From: Diaporthe sp. PMI_573
Taxonomy: Eukaryota > Ascomycota > Sordariomycetes > Diaporthales > Diaporthaceae
Direction: 5' to 3'
Assembly (NCBI GenBank): GCA_021399435.1
Contig: JAJTUP010000110.1
Location: 1 to 64,000, forward strand
Length of the DNA stretch: 64,000 nucleotides
Numbering within the stretch: the first letter of the stretch is position 1; each line of letters opens with the position of its first letter. Below, in pieces: positions 11,415-22,089 of the stretch. The translations under genes were made by a program, and so were the position numbers. The notes under the pieces are model-generated. The model searched no databases. It was given only the letters and a program-made list of their open reading frames with translations, and was not told the origin of the DNA.

Positions 11415-11861
11415 CTAAGTATGGCAGACACAGTCCGTGGCTATGAGCTCGTATACCGGTACCCATTTGGTAAGTTTTTCAACGGCCTGGTTTTCTTCCT
11501 TATAGGCGGTTTCAAGTTGTTTATACCAAGTAAGGTCTAGGTTGAATGCCTTGACTCCGTTGTCCGTAAGGTCGGTCATCGTCCATTCGCCGTTTCCTCT
11601 TTCTTGAATGATGTCCTCATCTTCCTCCTCGTCGTGTATGGTTTGCGATCTTGCATTTCGCTGCATATGCGGTTTCTTCGTGTATCGCTTTCGACGAATG
11701 TCTGGTAGTTTTGGACGAGGGATAAGGGAAGTCTTTTCTTTGATGTGGGATTGGAGTCCATGCGTTTTGGCCTGGAGTTTGAACTCGTGGTTCCAGTCGT
11801 TCCAATCTTCTGGTTTCGCTAGGAATGCATTAAGGGTCCTCGTATTGACGTAGTCAGTCAT
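11415..11861 (-). pseudogene. Ty1/copia Gag fragment
   Basis: An open frame of 148 codons starts at about 11861 with MTDYVNTRTLNAFL and then EDWNDWNHEFKLQAKTHGL. The tryptophan-rich DWNxWxxEF block about 20 residues from the start is typical of the N-terminus of Gag in fungal Ty1/copia retrotransposons, where Gag forms the virus-like particle. Intact copia polyproteins continue through a zinc knuckle, protease, integrase and reverse transcriptase; here the frame ends after 148 codons and none of the later domains follow at lower coordinates. This is therefore the 5' tip of a truncated element. It sits just downstream of a putative copia LTR (about 11898-12086, same strand). Confidence 0.65.
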
Positions 11862-11897
11862 ATTTGAATCGGCTTGAGGCAGTGAGACTCTTAATTG

Positions 11898-12086
11898 TCA
11901 GATTATCACCCTTTTAGGTATATGGGACGTGTAATTATGGTCCAATTGATGGGGTGGTCACTGTGTGTATTGTGATGATGTCTTGTCTAGGTTCTCTAGC
12001 GCGACCCCTCCCGTTGGGGCCTGGTTTTGTCATGACGGACATATTGATGCCTCAGGCACACACCTCTTGGCTACCCGTCACATCTG
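11898..12086 (-). repeat. putative copia 5' LTR
   Basis: Read on the minus strand it begins TGTGACGGGTAGCCAAG and ends TCTGACA, directly before the Gag leader of the copia fragment. Its first ~75 bp are also present at 50097-50170. Boundaries are inferred from TG...CA termini and position only. Confidence 0.45.
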
Positions 12087-12109
12087 ACAGAACCATTTGT
12101 AGCTATATC

Positions 12110-12301
12110 TGTGACGGCAGGCAAGCCACCTGGCCGTCACAAGGACCCTAACCCTTAGCCCCACAGTCGCGTCAAGACTTCGCGAGCCAGGGACCGCCAG
12201 AGCTTCGCTCTCCCCTTTCTTTTCCTCTCCTCAGCTTAGAATATTCGTTGATAGCGCCAATAGACCCAGCTCCCATGCTGCATATCGCGCTGGCCGTGAC
12301 A
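12110..12301 (+). repeat. solo LTR (Gypsy family A) with 5-bp target duplication
   Basis: A 192-bp LTR beginning TGTGACGGC and ending GGCCGTGACA, with short inverted termini. It is flanked by perfect 5-bp duplications ATATC (12105-12109 and 12302-12306). The same LTR occurs at 17884-18083, and its 3' part in inverted orientation at 19801-19900. Structure indicates LTR-LTR recombination that removed the internal region. Confidence 0.9.
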
Positions 12302-12439
12302 ATATCTGGCTTGCGGGGGGCTGTAAGGTTGTCCTTATAAGTCTCTCCAATCCAGACCTAGTGAAGATTTTTGGTTCCTACAATATTAGCATAATTTAAA
12401 GCAGGGAAGGAGGCATATATTGATGACTGGATTATGGTA

Positions 12440-12996
12440 CTGATATATAACTCGGGATGGGCGAAAATGGACAAGTACTATTGCCTTACTGACGAATTGC
12501 CTGCCTATATTGCTGCGATTGTGCTGTACCCTTTGCATAAATGGCACTATATATATGAGAACTAGAAGAAGGAGTAGGCTGAGTTGTTAAAGAAGTTAAT
12601 GGAGATACTGTGGGATGAATATAAACCTGTGGAACCGTATCTTCCTCTATCTGAGGTCCCGTTGATAACTACGAATGAGTTCTTGAATTGGAGAAACAAG
12701 TATCTACAACTAGTGCTTATTACAGATGAGTATGAGCGTTATTGTAAGTCTGAACGGGTTTATGGGTTTATAAGTGCCCTTGTATGGTGGCTAGAGGAGA
12801 CATAGCAAAAAAACTATCCTAACCTGAGCAAAATGGCCGTGGATATACTATTAATTCCTGTAATGTCTGCCGAGCCTGAATGACTCTTCTCTGGGGCAAA
12901 GATAACCATTACAGATTGTCGAAATTAACTTAGGAGTGATATAATTGAAGCATTAGAATACTTGAAGTTATGGTTTAGGATACGGGATTTTTAAGG
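12440..12996 (+). pseudogene. hAT transposase C-terminal remnant
   Basis: One frame reads GWAKMDKYYCLTDELPAYIAA, then LLKKLMEILWDEYK, then a block YPNLSKMAVDILLIPVMSAEPE followed by LFSGAKITITDCRN. This is the hAT dimerisation region (canonical form xPAMSAEPERLFSGA). At least six in-frame stops interrupt it, several of them TAG or TGA where Trp, Gln or Arg is expected, consistent with C-to-T decay such as RIP. Only the C-terminal third of a usual 600-800 aa transposase is present. It is a dead relic, much older-looking than the hAT element at 35651-37907. Confidence 0.75.
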
Positions 12997-13009
12997 TGAC
13001 GATATTTTT

Positions 13010-13199
13010 GCTGCGGCAGTTAAATAATGAAGGTTACATATAATATATGGGATATATTGTTATACTGCCAATATATTGGATTCTTGGCAATATAATACAA
13101 TATCGGCTATGTTTATATTGGGTAATACAATATACAACTCTTGATAATACAATAATATTGCGAGGGGTCCATATTGCCAATATACGTATTGTTTATATT
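13010..13199. repeat. AT-rich block with repeated CAATAT/ATATTG motifs
   Basis: Very AT-rich sequence with many short direct and inverted copies of AATACAATAT and CCAATATA. It abuts exactly the point where homology of the following exchanger gene begins, so it replaced the 5' half of that gene. Confidence 0.5.
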
Positions 13200-14146
13200 A
13201 TTAGCAACACTGCTTGGGCGCCTTCTCGCTCGGCCTCCTATTCTTTGAGACGGAGAGGGCGGCCCAATTTGACAGGAGCGCGCGGATATACTCGCTGGTG
13301 CTACTCGTTCTGACGACCTTCGTCATACCAATTCTCTATTTTCCCACGCATGTCATCTGGGAGGTGTGCGGTCCTGTTCTCATCGCCACGTTTGGAATCT
13401 ATCTTCTGCTCGTAGGCCTGGCCATTGGCCAAGGGATCCTTACGGCACCGGAAGATTCCGACAGTGATAGCGACAGCGACAGCGACGCAGAGAGTGCAAC
13501 TGACGTTGAAAATGATCGCCACAGCAGTTCTGATGCAAGAATTTCTGCGAGCAGAGCGGAGGCTACAGAGACAGATCCGCTCATCAACTCTCGCGTGCCA
13601 AAGGTGAGAGCTGCTAGGCCAGACCACCACCCAGAAGCCACACCTCAACCTGCTCCGTCGCGGCGCCGCAGACGCCACACTCTCGGGTACCATGGCCTCT
13701 ACCTACTATTCGGATTCATCGCCATCTGTCTCGCCGGGTACATCCTCTCCCAAGCAGCGGCAAATATCACGGACCAGGTTGGCATCTCGGACGTTCTATT
13801 CGGCGTTGTCATCCTCGCCATCGCCACCACGCTGCCTGAGAAGTTCATCACTGTCATGAGCGGCTACCGCGGCCACCCCGGCATTCTCGTCGCGAATTGC
13901 GTCGGCAGCAACATCTTCCTTCTGTCGCTGTGTGTTGGCATTGTCATGGTTGACACTACGGGTGCCCTGGATGGAGGCAACGTGACGATACCAGAACTGG
14001 TGACTCTTTGGGGGTCGACGCTAGGTTTGACCCTGACAGTCTGGTTTGGAGCCAGGTTTTGCCGCTGGATTGGCGTGGCTATGTTGGCTGGCTATGTTGT
14101 TTTCATTGTGCTTGAGGTCACAGTTATCCACCGTGTGGCGAATTAG
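13200..14146 (+). pseudogene. sodium/calcium exchanger-type membrane protein, 5'-truncated
   Basis: The frame starting with LGAFSLGLLF runs 310 codons to a stop at 14146. It contains membrane helices at about residues 27-45 and 48-72, a cytoplasmic loop with a serine/aspartate tract (DSDSDSDSDSDAE) and an arginine run, then the second alpha-repeat region: ISDVLFGVVILAIATTLPE and VANCVGSNIFLLSLCVGI. The TLPE and GSNIF motifs line the cation path in CaCA-superfamily exchangers. Intact fungal proteins carry a first alpha repeat ahead of the ISNxLGAFSLGLLF segment; here only ISN (13200-13208) remains, followed by a small frameshift and preceded by AT-rich DNA. There is no ATG in this frame until about codon 213, so no functional start exists. 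The remaining frame is undamaged, implying recent truncation, or rescue by an unseen upstream exon, which I consider less likely. Confidence 0.75.
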
Positions 14147-14432
14147 ATGAGGTGTTGCTTTCGCATGAGGACGCGGCCGTGATTTCAACATCTCCCGTTC
14201 AAGACGCTGCGGTCCTCTCAGGGGGCTCAAGCTCTGTGATTTTGAAGCGCTGACAGGGTTAGAATGAAGGCTTTGCATGGTTGTGGTCCCCTTCAACCTT
14301 GACACGACAGGGGTCTATCCAATGGAACAGGCGTGGTAACAGTACATAGACGAGAAATACCCAATGATACAACATGGGCCTGTGGAACATGATAACAGAG
14401 TCATTTATCCCGGCGCCCTAGAGGGAGGCTAA

Positions 14433-14913
14433 TGCACGGGAACAACACTGGTGAAACCGCTCACTTTTGTGTGGCGTTCAGCTACGGACAGGGCCTAGCG
14501 ATAACATTGGCAGTCTAATGCACGGAATGACAATAGGTGAATCACTTGCTTGGTGGCGTTGAGTCCCCGGAGAAGCCCTGTGCTGACTAACATTGACCGT
14601 ATCCTACGACCATTAATGCACGGAATGATGCTGTTGAACTATTCGCTTTGGTGTGGCATTCAGCCCCCGAACGGGCCTCTTGGTGGCGTTTGGTGTCGAA
14701 CGCGCCCATGGCCCTTACTGGTACAGTATGATCACACGGTATCTTGCAGCTGTAATGTTAGGACACGGCGTTTGCTTACGTCTGGGTAGCTTTAGGGCTA
14801 GTGTGATTGAGACGCGTTGCATTCCTAACACCCGGGGAATCCGGTCGGCGTTTGCAGTAGAAGTTCCAATTGGTGGGGAGGTTTGCCGAATGACAAGGTC
14901 AGCCTTAGTACTC
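14433..14913. repeat. ~0.5 kb dispersed repeat, copy 2
   Basis: Same-orientation near-identical copy of 9275-9783. TAATGCACGG motifs occur near 14430, 14517 and 14612. Differences from copy 1 are a few substitutions and small indels scattered over the copy, not the dense C-to-T pattern expected of RIP. Confidence 0.8.
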
Positions 14914-15684
14914 TCCCCACGTCCCAGCTCAGGAGGGTTCCTCCCACAGAGGCTCGCCAGAGAGGCCCGCCATAGCGGCTCGTCCTGGAGGTCAATGTGT
15001 CCATACTCCTCGCGCAGCGGCTAGCCACATACACCAGAACTCAGGCGCCCTCAATTTCCATCATCAAAATCCTCAAGCCAAGTGACGCTACCATCAGAGT
15101 GTTTGTGGAAATAACGGCCAAGGCTTCTGCGCCAATCAAAATCTGATGGCACTTGTGCTTTTACGAATGTACACAGTATTTCCGAGTCAGCTTGGTATTA
15201 TAGATCATTTTTGTTTGACGTTCTTCATCCCTCAGTCCCTTCTTCCCGCCAATCCATCCTCGCTTGTCGGAGCCATTGTCCTCATAAAAATGATTTTTCA
15301 CTGCAGTGGCGCCGAACAGGCGTGATTCCTGACTCATACCCAATTCGACGACTAGGGTCGGTGCTTGGACGGTGGCTTTCAGCCACATGCAATCGCGCAC
15401 CGTGGTTTGCCCAGCGACAGCTATCTGCGCCACCAAACCGCGTCACCGAGTCAGGGCTCCTGGTTCCCAGCTGCCAGTCTCCTGACCGGTATGTTTGAGG
15501 ATTTTGTTCAAACACCTGTGCTATCGGACTACGTAAACCTCTTGGCTCTGGGCAGGCAAGAGAAGTGATAAGAATGGAAGCCCCGAGGAGTCCCACGTTA
15601 CCTAGCCCTTCCTGGGAAGCAGCTCCCTTCCTCCTGGACATTTTTGGCCCCCATAAGCCGCGATAGCTTCTCTTGTCCCTCGCC
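14914..15684. other. intergenic; upstream region of rhodopsin-domain gene
   Basis: No coding motif recognised. It must contain the promoter of the gene starting at 15685, but no defined element was seen. Confidence 0.4.
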
Positions 15685-16928
15685 ATGGACCAACACACTC
15701 CGCCAGCAGATGATTCCGTTGGGCCGCCCAGCCTTTACACTATCACTCCCATTCTCGCTCTCGGAATTATGTTTTACATACAGAGAATATACACGCGTGT
15801 GGTTCCCAAATACAGGCTCAACGCTTCTGACTACACATGCACAATCGCCGTGGTAAGCTGTAATTCGGAGAGGGAGGGCTAAATCGAGACCAGCACACTC
15901 ACTGTTTCGGCAGCTGGCAGGCACAATTACCTACGCGCTGTTCGCGGCCGGGGTTGCCCACGGATTTGGACGCCACAGCTCCTATGTGACTCCCGAGAAG
16001 AGCGTCAAAATTCTGCAATGTTTGTACGGAGTCACGGTTGTGGGCCTGTGGGCGTCGGTCTTCGCCAGAATCTCGGTTGCGTGCCTTCTTCTGCAGTTTG
16101 CCACGTCCCGTCGATGGAAACTGGCTGTCTGGGCGGCGATTGCTTTCCAGGTGGCATCGCTCTTCGCGGCGGAGCTTATTGAGCTAGTCCAATGCCGTCC
16201 GATTCGAGCTTTCTGGGAGCCGGTGCCTGGAGCGCAATGCCTGAGTCCATCCGCTATGTGGACAACTGGATATGTTTTCACTGGTAACTAAGCCCTAAGA
16301 ACAGTGAGATTGGTAACCGGCACTAATTAACCAAGGAATTGGCATGGGTAGTGACCTGGTTCTGTCCGTCATGCCCATGTTCATCATCTGGAAACTGGCC
16401 CGAACCATTGCCGAGAGGTGCCTCATCTCTTTCCTAATGGGAATGTGTCTTTTTGCAACCGGTGTAGGGGTGCTAAAAATCATTTACTCGGAAAGATTCG
16501 ACACGACGTCGCCCGATGTCTTCCGAGAAATGATGCCAGTCTTCTTCTGGTGCCGGATGGAGGAAGTTATCCTCATTGTGGCATGCTCCGCTCCACTTCT
16601 CAAAGGCCCCGTTGAACATCAGTTGGGGAAGCTGGGTCTGCCCACGTTTCAATTCACCATTAGGGAACTGGTTTCTCTCCATTCAATCCGTACCTCGGTA
16701 GCTCACCGTTGGCGCACCCCCCGAAGTCAACATGAGCCGGCCGGCCAGCACACGGCAAATCTGGGGGGGCTCGAGGCCAACGAGAGCGACCTTGAAGCTG
16801 GCAAGTCTGATTCGTTCGTTGCTTCAAAATCCGGTAGCCCGGGGAATAGCGTTGCGGCCGGAGAAAACTCTGGAATATCCCATCTGGCAGTCACTCGGGC
16901 AGCGGCAAAGAGCGATGATGAAAGCTAG
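15685..16928 (+). CDS. rhodopsin-domain (PTH11-type) seven-helix membrane protein
   Basis: Three-exon model join(15685..15852, 15914..16283, 16336..16928), 376 aa. Introns are 61 nt (GTAAGC...GCAG) and 52 nt (GTAACT...CAAG) and both keep frame. The start ATG gives MDQHTPPADDSVGPPS, an extracellular N-terminus. Hydrophobic helices follow at about 20-40, 55-75 (LAGTITYALFAAGVAHGFG), 92-118, 126-148, 170-198, 210-232 and 245-270. The cysteines at the ends of helix 4 and the following loop (LVQCRPI, GAQCLSP) and the polar soluble tail (about 290-376) are typical of the fungal rhodopsin-domain/PTH11-related family. Many members are orphan receptors in plant- or insect-associated fungi; the ligand of this one is unknown. 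The tail is rich in Ser, Glu and Asn. No disruption was seen, so the gene looks functional. Confidence 0.85.
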
Positions 16929-17077
16929 TCCGATGCTCCCTACACTCTTGCCAAGTTTTGAACCGGAATAGCCACCAAACCTATAGCCACCAAACATGGA
17001 ACCAAGGCTCGGACCCACTACACTGCAAATCCACGTGGACCACAAATAAGTGGCCCATCTCTATTACGTCCACTTGT

Positions 17078-17286
17078 TGTGGCGGTTGTCACCACTAGAC
17101 GGGCTGACACCACCACAAGGTGCTGGCAGGGGCTGGTCCCTGCCACAGGCACGGACCACGGTTATTAAACTTCTCCACGCGTCGCACATCGCGAGTTTCT
17201 TTCCTTCCTTCTTCTCTCCTTAAGCTTAGAATCTTCGTACGTAGTGCCAATACAACAGCTTCCATGCTGGACATTGCTGGCCGTTA
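17078..17286 (+). repeat. LTR (family B), interrupted at its 3' end by a Fot1-type element
   Basis: Begins TGTGGCGGTTGTCACC and ends GCTGGCCGTTA. It has the same architecture as LTR family A (a shared TTAGAAT.TTCGT block and CCATGCTG near the end) but diverged sequence. The Fot1-type element starts immediately after its terminal TA, so that element appears to have inserted into the LTR end. Confidence 0.5.
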
Positions 17287-17578
17287 CACATGCCCGGTCA
17301 GTTTTACCAACTCTACCAACTTTAGCCAACCCTAGCACCCACCCAGGGCAAAAGAATCAATTAAAATTGGCACCAATTGGTGCCAACTGATCTTAACTGC
17401 TTAATTTTAATTGACTTGGTCAATTTGGAGTTGTGGTGGGGGTGTACTGCCAGTCCAAATATTTAGAGTTTGGGTGGGCGGGTTTGTTTTTAGTGTAGAA
17501 CGCGTCCCCATTTTTCGCGTTAGTCTCGCATTACTCTACCTACTTGAATATTTAATACGCTAGAAATTAACATCTATA

Positions 17579-19466
17579 ATGCCAATCTACTTAAAAGAGG
17601 AGAAAATCCAACTAGTACTTTAGGTAATTGAGAATTTTAAAAAAAATCAAAAGAAACCCTTAAGCATACGTCAGGCTGCACGGATCTTTAACATCCCCTA
17701 TAGTATACTAAACGATAGGATGAATAACCGACCTTATCGCGAAGAATTACGTGTCGAGAAATATAAACTTGACCTAATTGAAGAACAAATACTTATCCGA
17801 TATGTTATTGAGCAAGATGTACGAGGATTCCTAATGCGACTTTCTGGTGTGGAAGATATGGCCAACCTCCTGCTGGTATTGCGTGTGACGGCAGCCACGG
17901 TCAAGCAAGCCCTGGCCGTCACAAGGCCCTAACCCTTAGCCCCACAGTCGCGTCAAGACTTCGCGAGCCAGGGACCGCCAGAGCTTCGCTCTCCCCTTTT
18001 CTTTCCCTCTCCTCAGCTTAGAATATTCGTTGATAGCGCCAATAGACCCAGCTCCCATGCTGCATCTCGTGCTGGCCGTGACATTGCGTAATGGTAAGCT
18101 GGTTGGCAAGAACTAGGTACGATGCTTTGTGGATGTACAACTAAGCTTGAAAACCAGGTTTGATCGGCTATATGACTACTAGAGGGCCCTCTGCGAAAAT
18201 CCGGAGGTTATTAGAAATTGGTTCTGGCTGCTCTGCAACATGATGGCCAAGTATGGGGTTCTAGACGACGACCTCTACAACTTTGACGAGACTGGCTTTA
18301 TGATGGGCCAGATAACCTTAATCCTAGTTGTTATATATTCTGATCGATATAGAAAGGCTAAATCTATATAGCCTGGGAACCAAGAATAGGCAACAGCTAT
18401 TGAATATATTAATGCGAAGGGCTGGTATATTCTGCCGTTTGTGATCGTTTAGGGCGCCTACTACCTTGCCAACTAGACAACAGAGTCTGGCTTTCCGTTA
18501 AGCTGGATCATTAAGCCTACCCTAAATGGGTGGACAGATAACGAGACTGGTCTTAAATAAATTCAACACTTTGATAAGCATATAAAGCAACGGATAAAGG
18601 GTGTATACTGGATGCTTATCCTTGATGGCTATGAGAGCTATGTGTCAGCAGAATTCAAGCAGTACTATAAAGAGTACAGCATTATTCCTATTAGCATACT
18701 ATTGCATTCTTTTTATCTACTCTAGCTATTAGACATTGGATTATTCTTACCATTAAAGTATGCATATGGTACTGAGATTAATCTCTTTATCTAGGCCTTA
18801 GTTAACCATATTACCAAGTCTAAGTTCTTTATTGCGTTTAAGGCAGCCTACGATAAGATCTTTACGGAAGAAAATATAAAATCTGGGTTTAGAGGAGCTG
18901 GGATTTCCCTATGGGACCTAGATTCTGTTATTTCTAAGCTAGATGTCTGCCTGTAAACTCTAGTACAATCTCTTTCTGTATCGCCGTCTAAATGGGAATT
19001 ATAAACACCCTCTAATGCTCAACAAACTGTCCGGCAATTAAGTTTCATTAAGGGCAGGATCTCTGTACATTAGGGCAGCTCTCCTACACCAATTATGGAG
19101 GCTGTTGATCGGATGGCAAAGGGAGCATAAGCGATGGTATACTTAATTATACTTATGAGCGAGCAGATCCGGATACTTTAAGAGGCTAATAGAGCACTTG
19201 CTAAATGCCGGAGGGCCAAACGAAGCCGAGTGTAGCTTGGAGGAGCACTTACTATTGAGGAATTCCAGGCAATAATTGAAGAAAAAGAGAAGGGGAAGCG
19301 GCTGGCTGGTAAAATGGCTGGTGGTACTGAGGAGGTAGTTTGCGGCGGACCAAGCAAACAATAATGTAGCAATTGCGGCGAGACTGGGCATAATGCGAGA
19401 ACTTGTGAGAAAGATGTAGAAGAGTCTAGTCAGTTAGATTTAGAGTGTATAATAGTACATTCTTAA
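17579..19466 (+). pseudogene. Fot1/pogo-type transposase, many stops, interrupted by solo LTR
   Basis: From ATG 17579 the frame reads MPIYLKEEKIQLVL and then LSIRQAARIFNIPYSILNDR, a helix-turn-helix DNA-binding segment. After the inserted LTR the frame resumes with ENPEVIRNWFWLLCNMMAKYG, then YNFDETGFMMG (first catalytic Asp), WMLILDGYESY (second Asp) and the LLDIGLFLPLKYAYG block corresponding to the third acidic site. It ends with a CCHC zinc-knuckle CSNCGETGHNARTCE, known at the C-terminus of Fot1-like transposases. More than ten in-frame TAG/TAA stops are present, many at expected Trp or Gln codons. The element is therefore dead and its decay resembles RIP. Confidence 0.8.
17884..18083 (+). 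repeat. solo LTR (Gypsy family A) nested in Fot1-type transposase
   Basis: A 200-bp LTR with TGTGACGGC and GGCCGTGACA termini, flanked by perfect 5-bp duplications TTGCG (17879-17883 and 18084-18088). It interrupts the N-terminal part of the transposase. It is close in sequence to 12110-12301 over almost its whole length, with a small indel near the 5' end. Confidence 0.9.
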
Positions 19467-19900
19467 GCGGTTTGCGGCGGACCGCCTAAATAGTTGGTCT
19501 GGCTGGTGTAGATTGAGGTTGATCCTGTATAGCTGAAATGCTCTATTTTGGTGGGGAAGCCGAATTTCCCACCAAAAGTCGTCTACTTTGGACTAGCACT
19601 GCAGCCATGTAATTACTCTAAATTGACCAAATTAATTGAAAATAAGCAATTGGGACTAGTTGGCACCAATTGGTGCTAAATCTTATTAATATATTGGCAC
19701 CTGGTGGGTGCTAGGGTTGACAAAAGTTGGCGGAAGTAGTAAAAAAACACGGGCATGTGATAAACACGGCTAACTGGTGGACCACGTTATATTAGTCACT
19801 GTCACGGCCAGCGCGAGATGCAGCATGGGAGCTGGGTCTATTGGCGCTATCAACGAATATTCTAAGCTAAGGAGAAAGAAGGAAAAAGGGAGAGCGAAGC

Positions 19901-21211
19901 TCATGCGATCCCTGGACCTGGTTCGCCATTGATGTCTTCCGGCGGGGGCGGCGTCTGGACCTGCTGGGGCAACGGGTCGTTGTCGGCCTTCCTAAGTCGA
20001 TCGGCGTGAAACAGATTGGTCATCTTGTACGAAGCGGGCAGATCGAGGACGTAACTGTGGCCTCTTTCCTCTAGAATCTCAAAGGGGCCTACGAACTGCG
20101 AGTCGAGGCGGGTGGTTGGAGTCTGGGTTGAGAATCCCTTCTTTCGCAGGAAGACCTTGTCGTGAACCTTAAAGTTCACCGGGCGACGCTTCTTGTCTGC
20201 CTGGGCCTTCTGTTTCTCCTGCGTGCTGGCGGCGGCACGCCGGGCGAGTTCCTGCACCTCCTTGGTCTGTCTGACCAGCTTAAGGGCCCGCTCGGCTGGT
20301 CCTGCTGTTGCCTCTGCTGTGCTTGGGTCTAAAGACAACGGGTTCCGTATGTCCTTGCCTAGCATGACCTTTAGTGGTGACATATCGATTGCGGAGTGCC
20401 ACGACGAGTTGTGCGCGAAATCAAGGGCTGGCAGGTGTACACTCCAATCGTCTTGGTACTTGTCGATGTAAAACCGTAGCCGCTGGTCCAGCTCCTGGTT
20501 TGTGAGCTCGATCGCACCTTGAGTCTGGGGGTGGTAGGCGCTCCCGTGCCGATGCTTTGTTCCCGTCAGCTCATTCAGTTTGGCAAGAAAGGCTGAGACA
20601 AAAGGTCCGGCATTATCACTGATCCAGGTCGTCGGCAACCCTAGGAAACGGTACAGATAGCGATAGTATCTCGTGGCCAGTGTCTCCGCTGTATCGGTCT
20701 TCTTCCCCGGAAGTGTGGCCAGGAGTCTGCTTAGCTTGCACACAAAGCCCCATACATAGTCGTACCCAAATCGGTCCTTGGGCATTGTCTTGCCGTCAAC
20801 GACAACATGTTCCCAGACTTCTCCTGGTACTGGCAGTGGGTGAAGTAGCCCTGGTGTCTTGTCTCGAGGGATCTTGTTCCGCCGGCACTCGTGGCAGTTG
20901 CGGATATACTTGCGTACCGATTGCTTTAGCTGTGGCCAGTAGTATTCTCGCTCCAGCATCTTAATAACCTTGTTCTGGCCTGGGTGCGCGAAGATCTTCG
21001 GGACATGTGCTTCTCGGATCAGGGCTGTCTGCAGATAGATGCCGCTATCTGTTGTCTTCTCTGGCACCCAAAGACGTCCGTCCCTCGAACCAAGGCCTTG
21101 GACTTGGTTTTCCCGCTTGATAAGGTCGACTAGGTCTGCGCCCTGAGGGATATCGGCGTGGTCGGCAAGGTCAGCCGCGGCAATCACTTCGCGGTCCGGA
21201 ACTGTTTCCAC
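19901..21211 (-). pseudogene. Gypsy integrase domain (pol 3' part)
   Basis: An open frame of 436 codons. About residues 70-130 hold the H2C2 zinc-binding region (HPGQNKVIKMLEREYYWP ... CHECRRNK). The catalytic core follows with VVVDGKTMPKD (first Asp), TWISDNAGPFVSAFLAKL (second Asp) and HPQTQGAIELTNQELDQRL (Glu). The C-terminal part contains VFLRKKGFSTQ and FVGPFEILEERG, the GPY/F-type module of this lineage. The frame ends within the LTR remnant at GDPLPQ...EPGPGIA. Integrase inserts the cDNA into the genome. All three catalytic acidic residues seem present, but upstream pol is broken, so the element cannot make a full polyprotein. Confidence 0.85.
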
Positions 21212-21282
21212 CTGCTCGGCAGGCTGGGCTGTAGGCGAGAGTCTTCGCTGAGGGATTAGAGCCTATGGTCCTCTCTTCTCGT

Positions 21283-22089
21283 TCACGCGCCTTGACGGTA
21301 GGGAGGCTCGACTGTCTTACGGGATAGAGCGTCGGCTGCGACATTCTCCTTCCCGGGGCGGTACTCGAATGTGATATCAAAGTTAGACAGGAAGTCTGCC
21401 CACCGAACCTGACGGGTCGATAAGAGGCGCTTGGTCGAGAAGTACAGCAGGGCTTGGTGATCGGTCACCACAAAGAACTTTTGACCTTGGAGTTCTGGAC
21501 AGAAATGCTCGAGGGTTTGAACAACTGCTAATAGCTCCCGATCCTGGATAGGGTATGCTCTCTCCGCAGGAGTCATCGTCTTTGAGGCATATCCCACTGG
21601 CTTCCAGGTACCATCATCCTGCTGTTGCCAGATAACACCCCCGGTGGCGTTCCGGGAGGCGTCGGTCTCAACACGTGTTGGCCTTCCCGGTCTGAAGAAG
21701 GCGAGCACCGGTGCTTTACAAGCTAGCTGCTTCATCTCCTCAAAGGCTGTTCTCTGCTCAGGTCCCATCTCGAACGGGGCATCCTTCTTCAGCAGTCGGT
21801 TCAGTGGTTCTGCAATCCCACTGGCATGGTGGGTAAACATTCGAATATAGTTGCACAGACCTATAAAAGACCGGATAGCGGTCCGGCTGGCAAGGTCTTC
21901 AAACCTCCACTCGCTGATCGCTTCAATCTTAGCTGGGTCGATACTGATTCCAACACCGGCTTCCATCACAATACCCAGGTAGTCCACTTTGGACACATTA
22001 AACCGCGACTTCTTGATGTCGCCTTGGAGATCAGCTTTATGCAGCCTGTAGATAACTTCCTCGCAGTAGTTCCCAGTGTTCTTGTTCAT
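21283..22089 (-). pseudogene. Gypsy reverse transcriptase C-terminus and RNase H
   Basis: The 268-codon frame continues the reverse transcriptase thumb (KSRFNVSKVDYLGIVM, ending IAEPLNRLLKKD) into the RNase H domain. Catalytic-type positions are visible in RVETDASRNATGG (Asp), IQDRELLAVV (Glu) and FVVTDHQALLYF (Asp). It ends with YRPGKENVAADALSRK, the usual end of Ty3 RNase H. It is separated from the preceding palm domain by a frameshift near 22075 and from integrase by a frame change at about 21212-21282. Confidence 0.85.

Larger units (their letters stand above)
17287..19760 (+). mobile_element. Fot1/pogo-type DNA transposon, decayed
   Basis: Imperfect terminal inverted repeats of about 55 bp: the left begins CACATGCCCGG and includes CCAACTTTAGCCAACCC, and the right ends with the reverse complement (GGGTTGACAAAAGTTGG ... 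CGGGCATGTG). TA lies at the left boundary as expected for this superfamily. The interior holds a transposase relic (17579-19466) and a solo LTR (17884-18083). Confidence 0.75.
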
